Below, piece by piece: positions 50,845-62,411 of a stretch of 64,000 nt of DNA (positions are counted from its first letter, which is position 1; every line of letters starts with the position of its first letter). This DNA is from Cyclina sinensis (Eukaryota; Mollusca; Bivalvia; Venerida; Veneridae). The notes beneath the pieces were generated by a model that saw only the letters and a program-made list of their open reading frames with translations, had not been told where the DNA came from and searched no databases. A program made the position numbers and the translations under genes. Location: assembly GCA_012932295.1 (NCBI GenBank), contig JAAONU010000001.1, positions 59,555,693 to 59,619,692 on the forward strand, given 5' to 3'.

Positions 50845-51650
50845 TGTCGCCTGCTACAAAGTAGCCGCGACATATAGGGATCACTTCTCCGTCATCTATC
50901 TGTTCGTCCGTCTGTCCTTCCGTCACAAAACTTGTCCGGACTACTCCTCAGAATATACTGTTTCAGTATAAACTTTACAGGAATAATCAGTACCAAATCT
51001 AGTTGTGCATATCGTCGGCATTTTCCAGTTCAATGACTTTTGTCAGAGTTATGGCCCTTTAATGATTTTTATCTTTAAAGTTTGTCCGCACTATTTCTCT
51101 TATACTACTAAAGAATTTGAATGAAATCTTACAGGATTGATCGGTACCTCAAGTACTTGCGCATATTTAACGTGTTTTTCGGTTATGATTTTTGGCTGAG
51201 TTATGGCCATTGAATAAAAAAAGCGTTTATGTCCGTTAATGATTTTGTGTCGCCTGCTACGCAGTAGCTGCGACATGCTACAAAGTAGCCGCTACATATA
51301 GGGATCACTTCTCCGTCGTCTGTCTGTCTGTCCGTCCGTCCTTCACAAAACTTGTCCGGACTACTCCTCAAAAACTACCGGTGCAATTGCATCCAAACTT
51401 TACAGGAATGATCAGTACCAAGTCAAGTTGTGCCTATCGTCGACATTTTCCAGTTCAAGGATTTTTGTCAGAGTTATGGCCCATTAATGATTTCTATTTT
51501 GAAAGTTTCTCTGCACTTTTTCTCTTATACTTCTAATGCAATTTGAATGAAATGTTACAGGATTGATTGGTACCTTAATTTATATTTCCAACAAACTGTC
51601 CAATCACCCCTCAATACAACTGCTTAATTAGCTATCATCAGGCGACACGT
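50845..51650. repeat. Two head-to-tail copies of a ~400-bp dispersed repeat
   Basis: Copy 1 starts at 50845 and copy 2 at 51248, both with TGTCGCCTGCTAC followed by a shared body (GGGATCACTTCTCCGTC, AAACTTGTCCGGACTACTCC, TCAGAGTTATGGCC). The start of copy 2 can form a hairpin: TGTCGC pairs with GCGACA around GCTAC-GCA-GTAGC. The right edge at about 51641 carries GGCGACA, which partly mirrors the left end. It is likely a non-autonomous element common in this genome. Confidence 0.8.
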
Positions 51651-53834
51651 GATCACTGATCGCTCTTGTTAATAAAATTTGTACACGATTTTTAACCTTT
51701 ACTGCAAGTTAACTTTGTATTTTGACTTCTCCAGTCACAGTACATTATTGTTTCTGTACTTCACGTCGTGGCACAGAAAAACCTGTACCATGCACTTTTG
51801 AATTTAAATTCCTTTTTACAGCTGCATTTTAAAATGTTTTGGGGCAAACATTTGTTTAATTTCTTTCTATTAACGCCTATGTGTAGGTAAAAACTTTACA
51901 TTTATACCTTAATGTTCTTTATAAAAGTTGATTTGTGAATGTTTTGAACACCTGTTTCACATTTATTGCCGGCCGATCCCCGTTTTTAGTGAAACATTAA
52001 TACATTTATTTTTGCCAATTGGATGTATCAATCACAAGTTTGATTTTTGTGAAAACATTTATGAATGACTTAGTATAAACACCTGGCATATTCAGACCAA
52101 TATTATCAGTAAATGTAAGTGTCTACCCTAAAATTGAAATAACAGTCAGGGGAATTTTTTTAAAAGATAAATAAAATCCGATAAAGCAAAAGGAAAATAA
52201 ATGTCATTTTGATATATTTGTTCAATTTATTGCGATATATTTCTATTTAACGATAAAGAAGCCATTATGACACGAAAGAAAAATTGAAAACTCACGAAAA
52301 AAAACAAAATCTGAAACATCCACTGAAACACAACAGAAGTTAGAAAACAAAACTTTCTGAACAACAGAAACAACAAAATAAAAAGACCAGGCCTTTCAGA
52401 TGTAAAAAAATTATGATTTGAGATAACGAAGTGAAGGTCTGTTTCTTTGGAGAATAGAAATACTGTATAACGTGCGATAATTAGATAATTATGTTAGTAC
52501 AGAGAAACCTAAAGGGTTTGTTTCTTTATATTATAGCAACGACAATAGTTCATCACAATTTGGTAATACTGCTGTTAGAGTTAAGAACAAATTATTGTAT
52601 TTCATGCATGAGAACTGTGATAGTCAAACGTGATGACAGTACCACAAAGAAAGCCAACTCATTTGACAAAACGGAAGATGATAATACAGTATCAGAATGC
52701 ATGCATTACTGAGGTGATGACATTGCAAGTAACATCGAAGGTCATCTATGTGGACAACATATTGAAGATGTTGCACCTAATAACGGAATAACTGGATGAA
52801 TTAGCATAGAACAGCTAACGTCAGAGTCCTTTGATAAATGAATGATGATAATGCACAATGACATCCAAAAGCAGACTTCTACAACAGAAATTATGAAATT
52901 GCAGAAATCGACCACGGTCAGACTTCACGGGTAGCAGAAATATTCCATGATAGATGCCACGGTCAAACCTATCATACTGCAAGTCGATAGAAATATTACA
53001 AAGACATACATCGCAAGAGAATTGCCTAAGTTCAGGCCTTACTACAAGGTTTACTAAGGTCAACGCTTTACTACAAACGATGTAATTTCACATGAGAGCA
53101 GTAAATAATCTCTGTGAAAAACTGATCTGATGCAAACGCATCCAAGGTCGGCGTCGCTAGACAAGTGAAGTGATGAAAATACACATGTCTAAGGCCAGTC
53201 TCCGTAACCTAAAACATCCAAGGTAATTCTCCATGGATGACAAACATTGTAATGATATTTCAAGACCAAATCTAGCAGCACAATATTCCCTGGATAAAGT
53301 TCCCGTCATACAGATATGGCGTATTCAGAAACACCAAATGTACGTCCACGAGTCAAACTCCCAGGTGTAACATGATTTGTAATGGTCTAGAAAAAAACCC
53401 TAAAATCAGGGTATCTTGATGAAATAAATGATGGATTACGTACAGTAATATCCAAGGTAAAATGCTCCTGATGACGTAACTGTCGATATCACAAAACCAT
53501 ATCCAGAGAATACAGAGTGGGATTGATATAAACTGCTTGAACCTGTTTCAGATTCGATGTAAAAAAGAAAAAAAAAGAAATAAAGAAATTACATACATAA
53601 GCCAGTCTCTCTCTCTAACAGAAATGGTTCTTCTCCATGATGATAATGAAAGTCACATTGATAATACTGTGTTTATAGCTAAACAACGAACTCAGTAATA
53701 CTGACGCGATAAATATGTACATACTAAACCATATTATACTATAATATTATATATTATACTGAAAGACCAGACTCCTTTGATTACGACAATGTCAGCAGAA
53801 ATAACGTTTTTCAAAACATCATGACAGCAGGATA
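51651..53834. other. No gene recognised; diffuse low-grade repetition at 52800-53500
   Basis: Words such as CATCCAAGGT and GGTCAGACT recur irregularly between 52800 and 53500, hinting at a decayed tandem array, but no period could be fixed. The 73-codon frame at 52491-52712 has a hydrophobic start but no recognisable family. Confidence 0.4.
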
Positions 53835-54221
53835 ACAAAACAAGAGGACCATCATGGCCCTAGATCACTCACCTGAGTATTTTGGCTGTAGGTTTGCTGT
53901 TAAGCAGTATTTCATGTTTTAATTGAAAATATGTAAGTAATGTAAATATAGATATGTAAACTTGTGAAATATCAGTCAATAAATACAGGCTCTATGACAA
54001 AAAGTAGAAATATCTATAATAAGCTATGGTGACCTTGACCTTAACCCCGTGACCTCAAACCCTAACCGGAATATAGGATGCATGCAGGGAAAAATTTGCT
54101 GTAGCTTTAAAACAAAAAGCAGGTCAAAAATATAGGTCATGCTATGATGTTTTTGAAATCGGAACAAAAAACTGTACACATGGTCCAAATTTCATTGCCA
54201 TAGCTCCAAAAACAAAAAAGT

Positions 54222-54653
54222 AGGTCAGTAGGTCAAAAATATAGGTCATGCGATGACATTTTTGAAATCGGAACAAAAAACTGTGCATATGGTCCAAATT
54301 TCATTGCCATAGCTCCAAAAACAAAAAGTAGGTCAGTAGGTCAAAAATATAGGTCATGCGATGACGTTTTTGAAATCGGAACAAAAAACTGCACACATGG
54401 TCCAAATTTCATTGCAATAGCTCCAAAAACAAAAAGTAGGTCAGTAGGTCAAAAGGAAAGGTCATGTGATGACATTTTTAAAATCAAAACGAAAAACTGT
54501 GCACACGGTCCAAATTTCATTGCTATAGCTAAAAAACAAAAAAGTAGGTCAGTAGGTCAAAAATATAGGTCAAGGAATAATGTTTTTGAAATCATCTTGA
54601 AAAAAATACAAATGGTCCAAATTTTATTGCCATAGCGAAAAACTTAAAAAATG
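54222..54653. repeat. 108-bp tandem array with AGGTCA direct repeats
   Basis: Four consecutive units begin AGGTCAGTAGGTCA at 54222, 54330, 54438 and 54546, a period of exactly 108 bp. A partial copy lies upstream at about 54122. Each unit carries two nuclear-receptor half-sites spaced by two bases (DR2), and usually a third half-site eight or nine bases on. Confidence 0.9.
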
Positions 54654-54720
54654 AGATAAATTAGGGAATGACCCCCACGGGAGGGGGGATGACCCCACTG
54701 TGGTCACGGTGCATACTACC

Positions 54721-55440
54721 AAATATCTAAGCTCCAGGCCTTGCAGTTTGTGACAAGAAGATTTTAAAAGGTTTTTTGCTATATAATTCTATGTAAAACA
54801 TGTGACCTCTTGGGCAGGGCAAGTTTTGACCCAGGGGTCATGATTTGAACAATCTTTGTAGAGGTCCACTAGATGATGCCTTGTACCAAATATCTAAGCT
54901 CCAGGCCTTGCAGTTTCTGACAAGAAGATTTTTAAAGTTTTCCCTATATAACTCTATGTAAAACATGTGACCCCTTGGGCAGAGCCAATTTGACCCAGGG
55001 GTCATGATTTGAACAATCTTGGTAGAGGTCTACTAGACAATGCTACACACCAAATATCTAAGCTCCAGGCCTTGTGGTTTCAGACAAGAAGATTTTTAAA
55101 GTTTTCCCTATATAACTCTATGTAAATTAAGTGACCCCCAGGGCTGGGCCAGTTCTGACCCCAGGGTCATTATTTGAACAATCTTGGTAGAGGTTCACTA
55201 GATGATGCTCAGCACCAAATATCTAAGCTCCATGCCTTGTGGTTTCTGACAAGAAGATTTTTAAAAATAAAGTTTTCCTATATAAGCCTATGTAAAATCA
55301 ATTGACCCCCCGGGCGGGGCCAAATTTGACCCCAGGGGCATAATTTGAAAAAAACTTGATAGAGGTCCACTAGACAATGCTACATACCAAATCTTAAGGC
55401 TCAGGGCCTTGTGGTTTCAGACAAGAAGATTTTCAAAGTT
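54721..55440. repeat. Approximately 165-bp tandem array, five copies
   Basis: The marker AAATATCTAAGCTCCAGGCC, or a close variant, occurs at 54721, 54888, 55052, 55217 and 55389, with spacings of 167, 164, 165 and 172 bp. Copies differ by point changes, so the array is older than a recent expansion. Confidence 0.9.
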
Positions 55441-55660
55441 ATTCCTTTAAGTTGCCATAGCAACCAGAGTTCTTGATGGAATTGAATTCTTTGAACAACT
55501 GTGGTAGAATTTCATGCAAGGAATATCCCAGGCAGGTTTCATCAATGTTGGCTCAGCGGTTTAGGAGGAGATGTTGTTTAAGTCCAATTGTTGACGACGC
55601 ACGCCGACATTCAACGATCCTAATAGCTCACCCTGAGCAGGCTCAGGTGAGCTAAAAATG

Positions 55661-57385
55661 ATAATAATGCATAAACTTGCATAGGTCAAACATACTTATT
55701 GGTCCAAATTAAGATATCAAAGGTATAGTAATGTATGCACTCATTTAATAAATATAAGAAAATTAAAGTAAAAATGTTCCAACTGCATTGAAAGAAGTAA
55801 GGTCAGAATCTTAATAAAAACAGGACACTCTGAACATGTCAATAACTTTATTTCACTGCATATTTTCTTGACATTAATCAAACCACAGTGATCAATTAAT
55901 TCTGAATAAACATATACACTTGTATTTTATTTCACCTGCAAACAATATCACTCATTAAGGCACAATACAACAATAGAAGACTTACATCAACAGTGGCAGA
56001 GATGTTATAATATCCATAGAAAGGCACTAAAAGATGAGCTATATAGCTGTCTACCTAACAAACAGAGATCAATGAGACAGCTAGAAACTGATTTGCTTTT
56101 TTAAACTAACATACACTTTATTGTGTTGTAAAAACTGAAAATGTAAAATACTATAATGACTTCTACCAGACAATGTGTATATTTCAACTCTTTGATACTT
56201 GATGGTAAGTTTTTTTTTTTTAATTTCTTCAAAATGTTAAAGATTAGAGAACAATTGTTCTATTAAACTTTGTTTGGTTAAACCTTATTATTGTTAGCTA
56301 CAGTCTTCCTTCCATTATGACAAATAATTCTAAAGAATATATCAAGACCTTTCCTGAATTCAACAATAAAAGACTCCTGCTTGGTATTAACCAATCAGAT
56401 GCCATAATTTTCAAAATGGTTTCAAAAAATGTGAAAATACAAAATTCTGAGACACAGTTAAAACTACTGCTGATGACTGGTCAGAGGTGATCTCAACCTT
56501 GGATATGTCCAAAGCAAAAAAACAAGTGACAAATTTAAAGGTATGATAAATAGGCTCTAAAACACTCTCATAAAATAGTTACCTGACTCAAATATAATGT
56601 AACAAATATAAACAAATATTCAAATATCAACAATGTGTATAAATATATATTCTATCTATAAAATAGCAATAACAATATATTATGGTATTTGACATTAAAG
56701 CATTATATTATTTGTGTATGTGCAAATTTAAGGAAAGCAACCAAAGGAATGAACATTAAAAGAAATATGTAACAAGAAAAACAAAGAAGTAATAAAAATA
56801 GTACAAGCGTTAAGCTTGAAGTAAAGAAATCAGTAAAAGTATGTACACCACCTGGCAGCAAATCACTTCTTCAAAAACTTTTTTTATTTTTTTAAAGGGA
56901 AAAAGTGTCACACAAAAACATTGATGATCATCTTTACACACTGAATCACACCTTATGTGACTAATATGCTGTTGTTTAACTGAAGTTGCAATGGGCCTGA
57001 ATATAGATCTTGAAAAAGAAACTATGAATGTCAAATAGAATATACAAAAATCTATAGGTAAGTGCTAGTCTTGAGGGCAAAATGTGAGAGAATAACAAAA
57101 ACCAGAGTTCCAATAATAATCTTATATACTCTCAAAGAGTGACTAAAAGAGCTGTTATTTTCATCACAGAATTGATAAGGCACAGTCTATACAAGAGTTC
57201 CTGTTTCTACAGCTTGTAAATGAGAGAATAAGGCATACTTACATTTGTATTTTTTTTTTTTGAAAAAAAATTACTAGTTATGTACACATACATTAGACAG
57301 ACATTCTAAAGGACTGACTAGGAACAGACAGTACAGAGCAAACATTTTGTACAAATGATTGGCAAAAGGTTTCAGTCACTGGAAC
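55661..57385. other. No gene recognised; probably 3' flank or intron
   Basis: AT-rich sequence without exon candidates. A 74-codon minus frame at 56810-57034 is unsupported. Confidence 0.45.
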
Positions 57386-57425
57386 CAGGGTCTTTCAAAT
57401 AAGAATAGTTATTTGAAAGACCCTG
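57386..57425. repeat. Perfect 17-bp inverted repeat (hairpin)
   Basis: CAGGGTCTTTCAAATAA at 57386-57402 is followed by a 6-base loop (GAATAG) and the exact reverse complement at 57409-57425. It may be the end of a foldback element or a transcript hairpin. Confidence 0.9.
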
Positions 57426-57634
57426 CTGGCACTTTCTTGACCACTGCTAAAAATTTAGTGGTCTTACTGGCCACAGGATGTAGGCGTAACACAACTAAAT
57501 TCATTAAATGTGATTAATACCCCTGCAAGACTGCTTCGGAACTGAGGAAGTTATTAGTAACAGAAAACTTTGTAAAAGAATTGAAATAGAGTTATGGTTG
57601 TGGGCAATTAAAGATAGTTGTGGTTCTTGTTCAT

Positions 57635-57870
57635 TTCCTTTCACTGTGGTTGACCATAGTATGAAGTTGCATTGAATTCCAACCATCAGTTTTCAAGTTA
57701 TGCTCCAGACAAGGAAAACTAACAAAGGGCAATAACTGTGCAAATAGTGCAGACAGAGCTATGATTCTTCAACAGTGCACTTTCTCTCATTGTGCCTGAC
57801 CATTGTATGAAATTGCATTCAATTTCAACCATTAGTTTTCAAGTTATACTCTGCACAAGGAAACTGCAGC
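57635..57870. repeat. Diverged direct repeat, two ~80-bp units
   Basis: Two segments, near 57637-57717 and 57783-57865, share the order TGACCAT.GTATGAA, TTGCATT, CAACCAT.AGTTTTCAAGTTAT and GACAAGG/CACAAGG. They may belong to the same dispersed element as the hairpin at 57386. Confidence 0.7.
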
Positions 57871-57873
57871 AAA

Positions 57874-57875
57874 CC

Positions 57876-57906
<31 letters not shown>

Positions 57907-57907
57907 A
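57874..57907. repeat. (C)19(AC)n tract
   Basis: A run of 19 C bases (57874-57892) is followed by ACACAC repeats. It is a simple-sequence tract, prone to length variation, with a G-run on the minus strand. Confidence 0.95.
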
Positions 57908-59687
57908 AAAACTTCGTTTCGGTGGTATAAATTATAATTTGATTCCTGAAATAAAGAAAATGTAGAATGCCAATATAACATAATGTGTTTTATCACTATT
58001 TATATAAATATGTGTAGCATAAAAAGAACTTAACAGTCATGACAAGTTCTAGAATTGTATTGTTATGTGTTAATATGTCATGGAAATCCTATGATTATGC
58101 ATCTATACACCCTGTAAACATTTTAATACCAATATGTAACATAAGTCTGCAATTGAAAAAAAATGTTCTATTTCTAATTGGTTTCAAGTAAGAAAAAATT
58201 TTCAACTTTTAAAATTACAAATACTTATTAAAAGCAAGAATAATTTTAATAACACAATATATATTTCTGAACAGAATTGTCTTTCATAATCATTTACTGT
58301 GTATATTCGTGATGAAATATATTGTAAATTATGCAAGAATGAGAGAAATGCTAGAAACCCTCTTGTAACAAATTCTGTTACCATCAATACTTCAATTAGT
58401 TCTCAAATCAATTGTGGTAAATTTCTCATGATTCTAGCATGAAAGCCTAAAGTTACAGGTAGTTTTAAAATGCATAAAAAATACATCAAGATTAGTAAGC
58501 CTTTAAAACTAAATCACAACAAACTTGGTACACCTGAAAAACATAAACATTTTGGCTATACCAATATAGCAAATATCTATACCCACAAACATAAGAACTG
58601 TACTACATGATGAAAAACAAACACAATGCTTTCATGCAGATATAAAAAACCTATCACAGTCCTAATGTTCTTTTAATAAATAAACAAATGGAAGTTTTGG
58701 CAGTAAAACATTAAGAAGAAGTACACTATTGTAAGATTACATACATATGTTTTACATGTATGTATGTGATAAACAAATAAAGACACACAGACACACTGAC
58801 AAGAAAGCAAAGAGATTAAAGTGCATAGAATTAGAAATTGTTTTTTTCAAGAAGAAAATCACATGAAACCATTACAAAGGCTGCCTAATTTTAAAAACAT
58901 CACAAGTTTTTAAAGATTTTCTAAACAATGACACCTAAATGTTGTTTTTCTCATGCTTGGTGATGCTCACACCAAAATAACTTCTTGGGCAAATATCATA
59001 ATACAAAAAGCAAAAAGTTCTAGTTTAATTTTACAATATTTTATTTTATGCCTACCAATGAAATATAGGGAAATATCAGTGAGATAAAAGTGATAATACA
59101 CTGTTTTGAATCAGTTAATTACCATTTTGATAATACACTGTTTGTGCCGGAACTACTGCTTGATGAAACTTCAGGAATTTCCCCACCACAAGAGATTCCG
59201 CTGTATTTCAGACTGTGACAGCGAGTGAAATTTATTTACCTTGTTAAATTAAAATTATAATATTGAATTCATGAGCCTAACTAGTTGTGAACAATGATGA
59301 AATTCGCCATAAATTATTTAAAATGTCTGATTTGTTTACATAACTCACATGGACAATATCCAATATGGCCGACTTTATTCAACTGATTGAATATTACTCG
59401 GTATTAATCCGCTTTTATAATTAAAGTATGTATGGCAAAAATTCAATAAATATTGATAAACTGTGTAGACAAAAATAAATGTTATTTGATGAAAGTGTAT
59501 TCAGTTTATTTCAACAGAAGTAAAGTTATCATATGTATTGGAGATTGTCTGCACTTTTTTTGTGCGGAGTAACCAAAGTACGCATTAACTGATTTGGGGC
59601 TAACCATGGGGAATTTATTGAAGGTCCTGATTAAAAATATCATAAAAAAACCCATTTTTGACGTGTTGGCATAAAATAAAAAGAAAA
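57908..59687. other. No gene recognised
   Basis: AT-rich sequence, probably downstream flank or 3' UTR of the minus-strand gene whose terminal exons lie at 61-62 kb. No exon candidates were seen. Confidence 0.45.
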
Positions 59688-59840
59688 TTTGTTTGTTTTT
59701 TAGTGGAAGATGGGAATTTATTTCATCTCGTGAACACCATATGTCGATATTTTCACTCGTGGCTGCGCCACTCGTGAAAATATCACATATGGTGTTCACT
59801 CGATGAAATAAATTCTCATCTTCCACAAAAACAAACAAAT
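59688..59840. mobile_element. 153-bp hairpin element (MITE-like foldback)
   Basis: Two arms of about 75 bp (59688-59763 and 59767-59840) are imperfect reverse complements around a TGC loop. Matching landmarks are TTTGTTTGTTTTT / AAAAACAAACAAA at the ends, GGAAGATG / CATCTTCC, GAACACCATATG / CATATGGTGTTC, and CACTCGTGGC / GCCACTCGTG at the centre. The near-perfect pairing points to a foldback MITE. Confidence 0.85.
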
Positions 59841-61416
59841 ATCCTCTATATTATCATTAAAGACTGAAGATTCTCTTTATGAGCACACTGAAATTTCTTC
59901 ATGTTACATAAATATGAAATTTAAAATATTGTAAGTGCCCATAAATTACCAAGGGAAGGCTTTTCAAAAGGCACATCAATAAATCATGTATCAAGATCTT
60001 GGTGCAGATCAGCCAACTGTTCCTCTAGCTTCATATGTTGCAATAAAATCACAATTGTAATGAACATCTTACTGAATTTTCAAAATCTGGAATATACTCT
60101 CTTCAAATTTTCGGGCTTCATAAAACATAACTTATTTGATGACAAAATTGCTTCAGCTCTTCAGGAAAAAACAAACTGGTCCTGAAATTTTTGCTATTAA
60201 ATGGTGACTATGCAGTCTGAAAATTCTAATTATTTTAAATCATTGGTAAGTTGACAGCCTAAAGTTGAGATGTTGATCTGTTTTCTTGAGGAATTAATAA
60301 TGTTTAATTATGAAATTTAAAAAATGAAGATAACTTATTCTGGCACAAAGGTGAATCATGAAGTCACTAACAATTTACCCAAATTTAAATGTGAATCTCA
60401 AACTGTCATAAAAGTCATGTTATATTACCTAAAAGAGGTTAGTCCTTTGCATCAATATATAAGGCACTTGTAAGACAATGTTGAAAACATGTCAGAGATA
60501 TTGAATAAGTCCCCCGAACATTCTTAACATAAATAAGCTCTTTGGAAAGTTAAACTGTGTTGTACTTCAAATATTTACTTTTCCAAAAATTATGCAACAA
60601 AGTTTGCATAAATCTGTTTGATTTATAAGGCTAACATAATTACATAATTCTGATATTAAATCTCAATAAAAATCATGTTTATCTATATTGTCTCTTTAAG
60701 AGAGGAAAACACTGGTAAACAGTTTGAGCCAAAATCTATGACTGACAACAAAATATTAAGATATATTTCTAACATGATGTTTTTTTATGGAAAAAGAGCT
60801 GTCAAAAAGACAGTGTTTGATTAAAACACACAAAATATTACCATATGCTGAAATTAACATTATCTTGTCTATATAAAAATGCATGAATTTAAATTCATCA
60901 TGTCATGAATTCTGGACATTTGTCTCTTTCTGTTGTTCATTACTGAAAGAATGAAAACAAAAGAAGTTTGTCCCATATCAATCCTACACACTAAACTTAA
61001 TTGAAGAATTAGTTCATATACATACACAGATAATCAGCTGGAAGCAAATGCCGTTTTACATACTAATATACTGATATGACAGTGTAAAGTCATCATTCTT
61101 ACATGTTTGTTGGGAATCCATGTATCAATGAAAGGTTTTGCTGGACACTGCCACGAAACGAAAGTTGTTTCTGTAAGAAAGCATTGTACCATAAATTGGC
61201 AACCAAGTGATGTTGCTATATTTAGACTGAAATTCACATGCAAAATATCCTGGAAAAATATTCCAAAAGATACACTGAAAATATCATCTGTGTTGGTACA
61301 TGAGAAATAAATATCTTTGGACTGTCCTTGGAGCTTTCAGTTTTTGGCATTCTGTGTTGCCTATTAATATCTTTGTCTCTTAAGCTGAAGTTCTTTTTGA
61401 CAAAATAATATTTAGA

Positions 61417-61569
61417 CTAGTAAGCATCCACCATAGAATCAGTTCTGTTTCCAATACGTTGAAGTCTTGTGTGTTCCCGTTCATGCTCTTGTAAATTGTA
61501 TTTGTCGGATTTTAAGATTTGTCGATGTTTCTGTAGCTTCATGTAACTCTCCTCCCTTTGTGAATGAGC
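61417..61569 (-). CDS. Alternative terminal coding exon A of an unidentified minus-strand gene
   Basis: An acceptor (tattttttcag) precedes 61569. The exon encodes 50 residues and ends in TAG at 61417-61419. The peptide is highly charged and helical-looking: it starts AHSQREESYMKLQKHRQILK, carries NLQEHEREHTRLQRIGN and ends DSMVDAY. It is in the same phase (0) as, exactly the same length as, and about 64% identical (32/50) to exon B at 62259-62411, so the two are duplicates. The upstream exons lie outside the window or were not found. The family is not recognised; the sequence could be a coiled-coil C-terminus. Confidence 0.8.
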   Translation of the reverse strand, partial: AHSQREESYMKLQKHRQILKSDKYNLQEHEREHTRLQRIGNRTDSMVDAY

Positions 61570-62258
61570 CTGAAAAAATAACAGAATTAATATGAAATCA
61601 TGTACTCAGACTTAATTCAACTGCTTTTACAATGACAAGTTTATTTCTAATAATTCCATGACATTCAAATTACATCTTAAACAGAGGTTCAAGTTCATGA
61701 AATATAGTAAATCATTAGTTTTAATTTCTCAGAAAAAAAAGATCAAGAAGCCATCCAAGATATCGATCATTCATTTACATGCCACTTTTATTTTATTCTT
61801 AAAAGGTCAGACTAAACTTTCTGTAAATATTGAAACTAGAATTTGCACCATCAGAGTAGTTTGAGTTACAATCTGAAGAAATATCAATCATGTTATATAT
61901 CTGCAAGGGTTTACAAAGTCCCTTCCAAGTTACTGGAAGCAATATACAGGCGACTAGATGTTAAGCTTAAATTCAAGGGATGTATGTTTTGAAGTAGCAA
62001 TATGACTTTTTTTGAAATAATGACTAATGTTATTGAAAATGATGAACAATTTAACAGAATGCTGCCAGCTTGAAGCCCACAAGTTTCTAAAATAAATGGA
62101 AGAAAACACTAAAGGTCAACAAACTTGTGGACTTCAAAGCTAAATACATCAGTTCCCACATCATCTTTCTGCTATGGTATAATAAGCACCAGTTAAATTG
62201 ACTGCTTATGGTACTGTTAGGAGAACAACAAAATGTTAGTATATAGTTACATTTCAAT
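61570..62258. other. Spacer between the two duplicated terminal exons
   Basis: AT-rich. If exon A is used this is the last intron. If exon B is used the sequence just below 62259 is 3' UTR. No other exon was seen. Confidence 0.6.
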
Positions 62259-62411
62259 CTAAGCGAAAACATCTATAGAGTCAGTATGGCTACCAATCTG
62301 TTGTAGCCGGTTGTGTTCACGTTCATGCTCAATCAGGTTATGTTTGTCCGATTTTAGAGCATGTCGGTGAACTTGAAGCGTGTAGTAACTTTCTTCACGT
62401 TGGGCATGCGT
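62259..62411 (-). CDS. Alternative terminal coding exon B of the same unidentified gene
   Basis: An acceptor (cttgtacacttcag) precedes 62411 and the frame ends in TAG at 62259-62261, giving 50 residues: THAQREESYYTLQVHRHALK, then NLIEHEREHNRLQQIGS, ending DSIDVFA. The shared core (QREESY, LKSDK, EHEREH, RLQ.IG) with exon A shows that both are under coding constraint. Each carries its own stop, so they would be alternative last exons rather than consecutive ones. Confidence 0.8.
   Translation of the reverse strand, partial: THAQREESYYTLQVHRHALKSDKHNLIEHEREHNRLQQIGSHTDSIDVFA

Larger units (their letters stand above)
53835..55660. mobile_element. 1.8-kb non-autonomous element with internal tandem arrays
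   Basis: The left edge holds GATCACTCACCTGAG (about 53863) and the right edge CTCAGGTGAGCTAAAA (about 55642), which are inverted relative to each other. The right end also has its own hairpin (AGCTCACC-TGAGCAGGCTCA-GGTGAGCT). Inside, 54119-54650 is a 108-bp tandem array (about 4.5 copies) and 54700-55440 an approximately 165-bp array (5 copies). There is no open frame of note. Confidence 0.75.
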
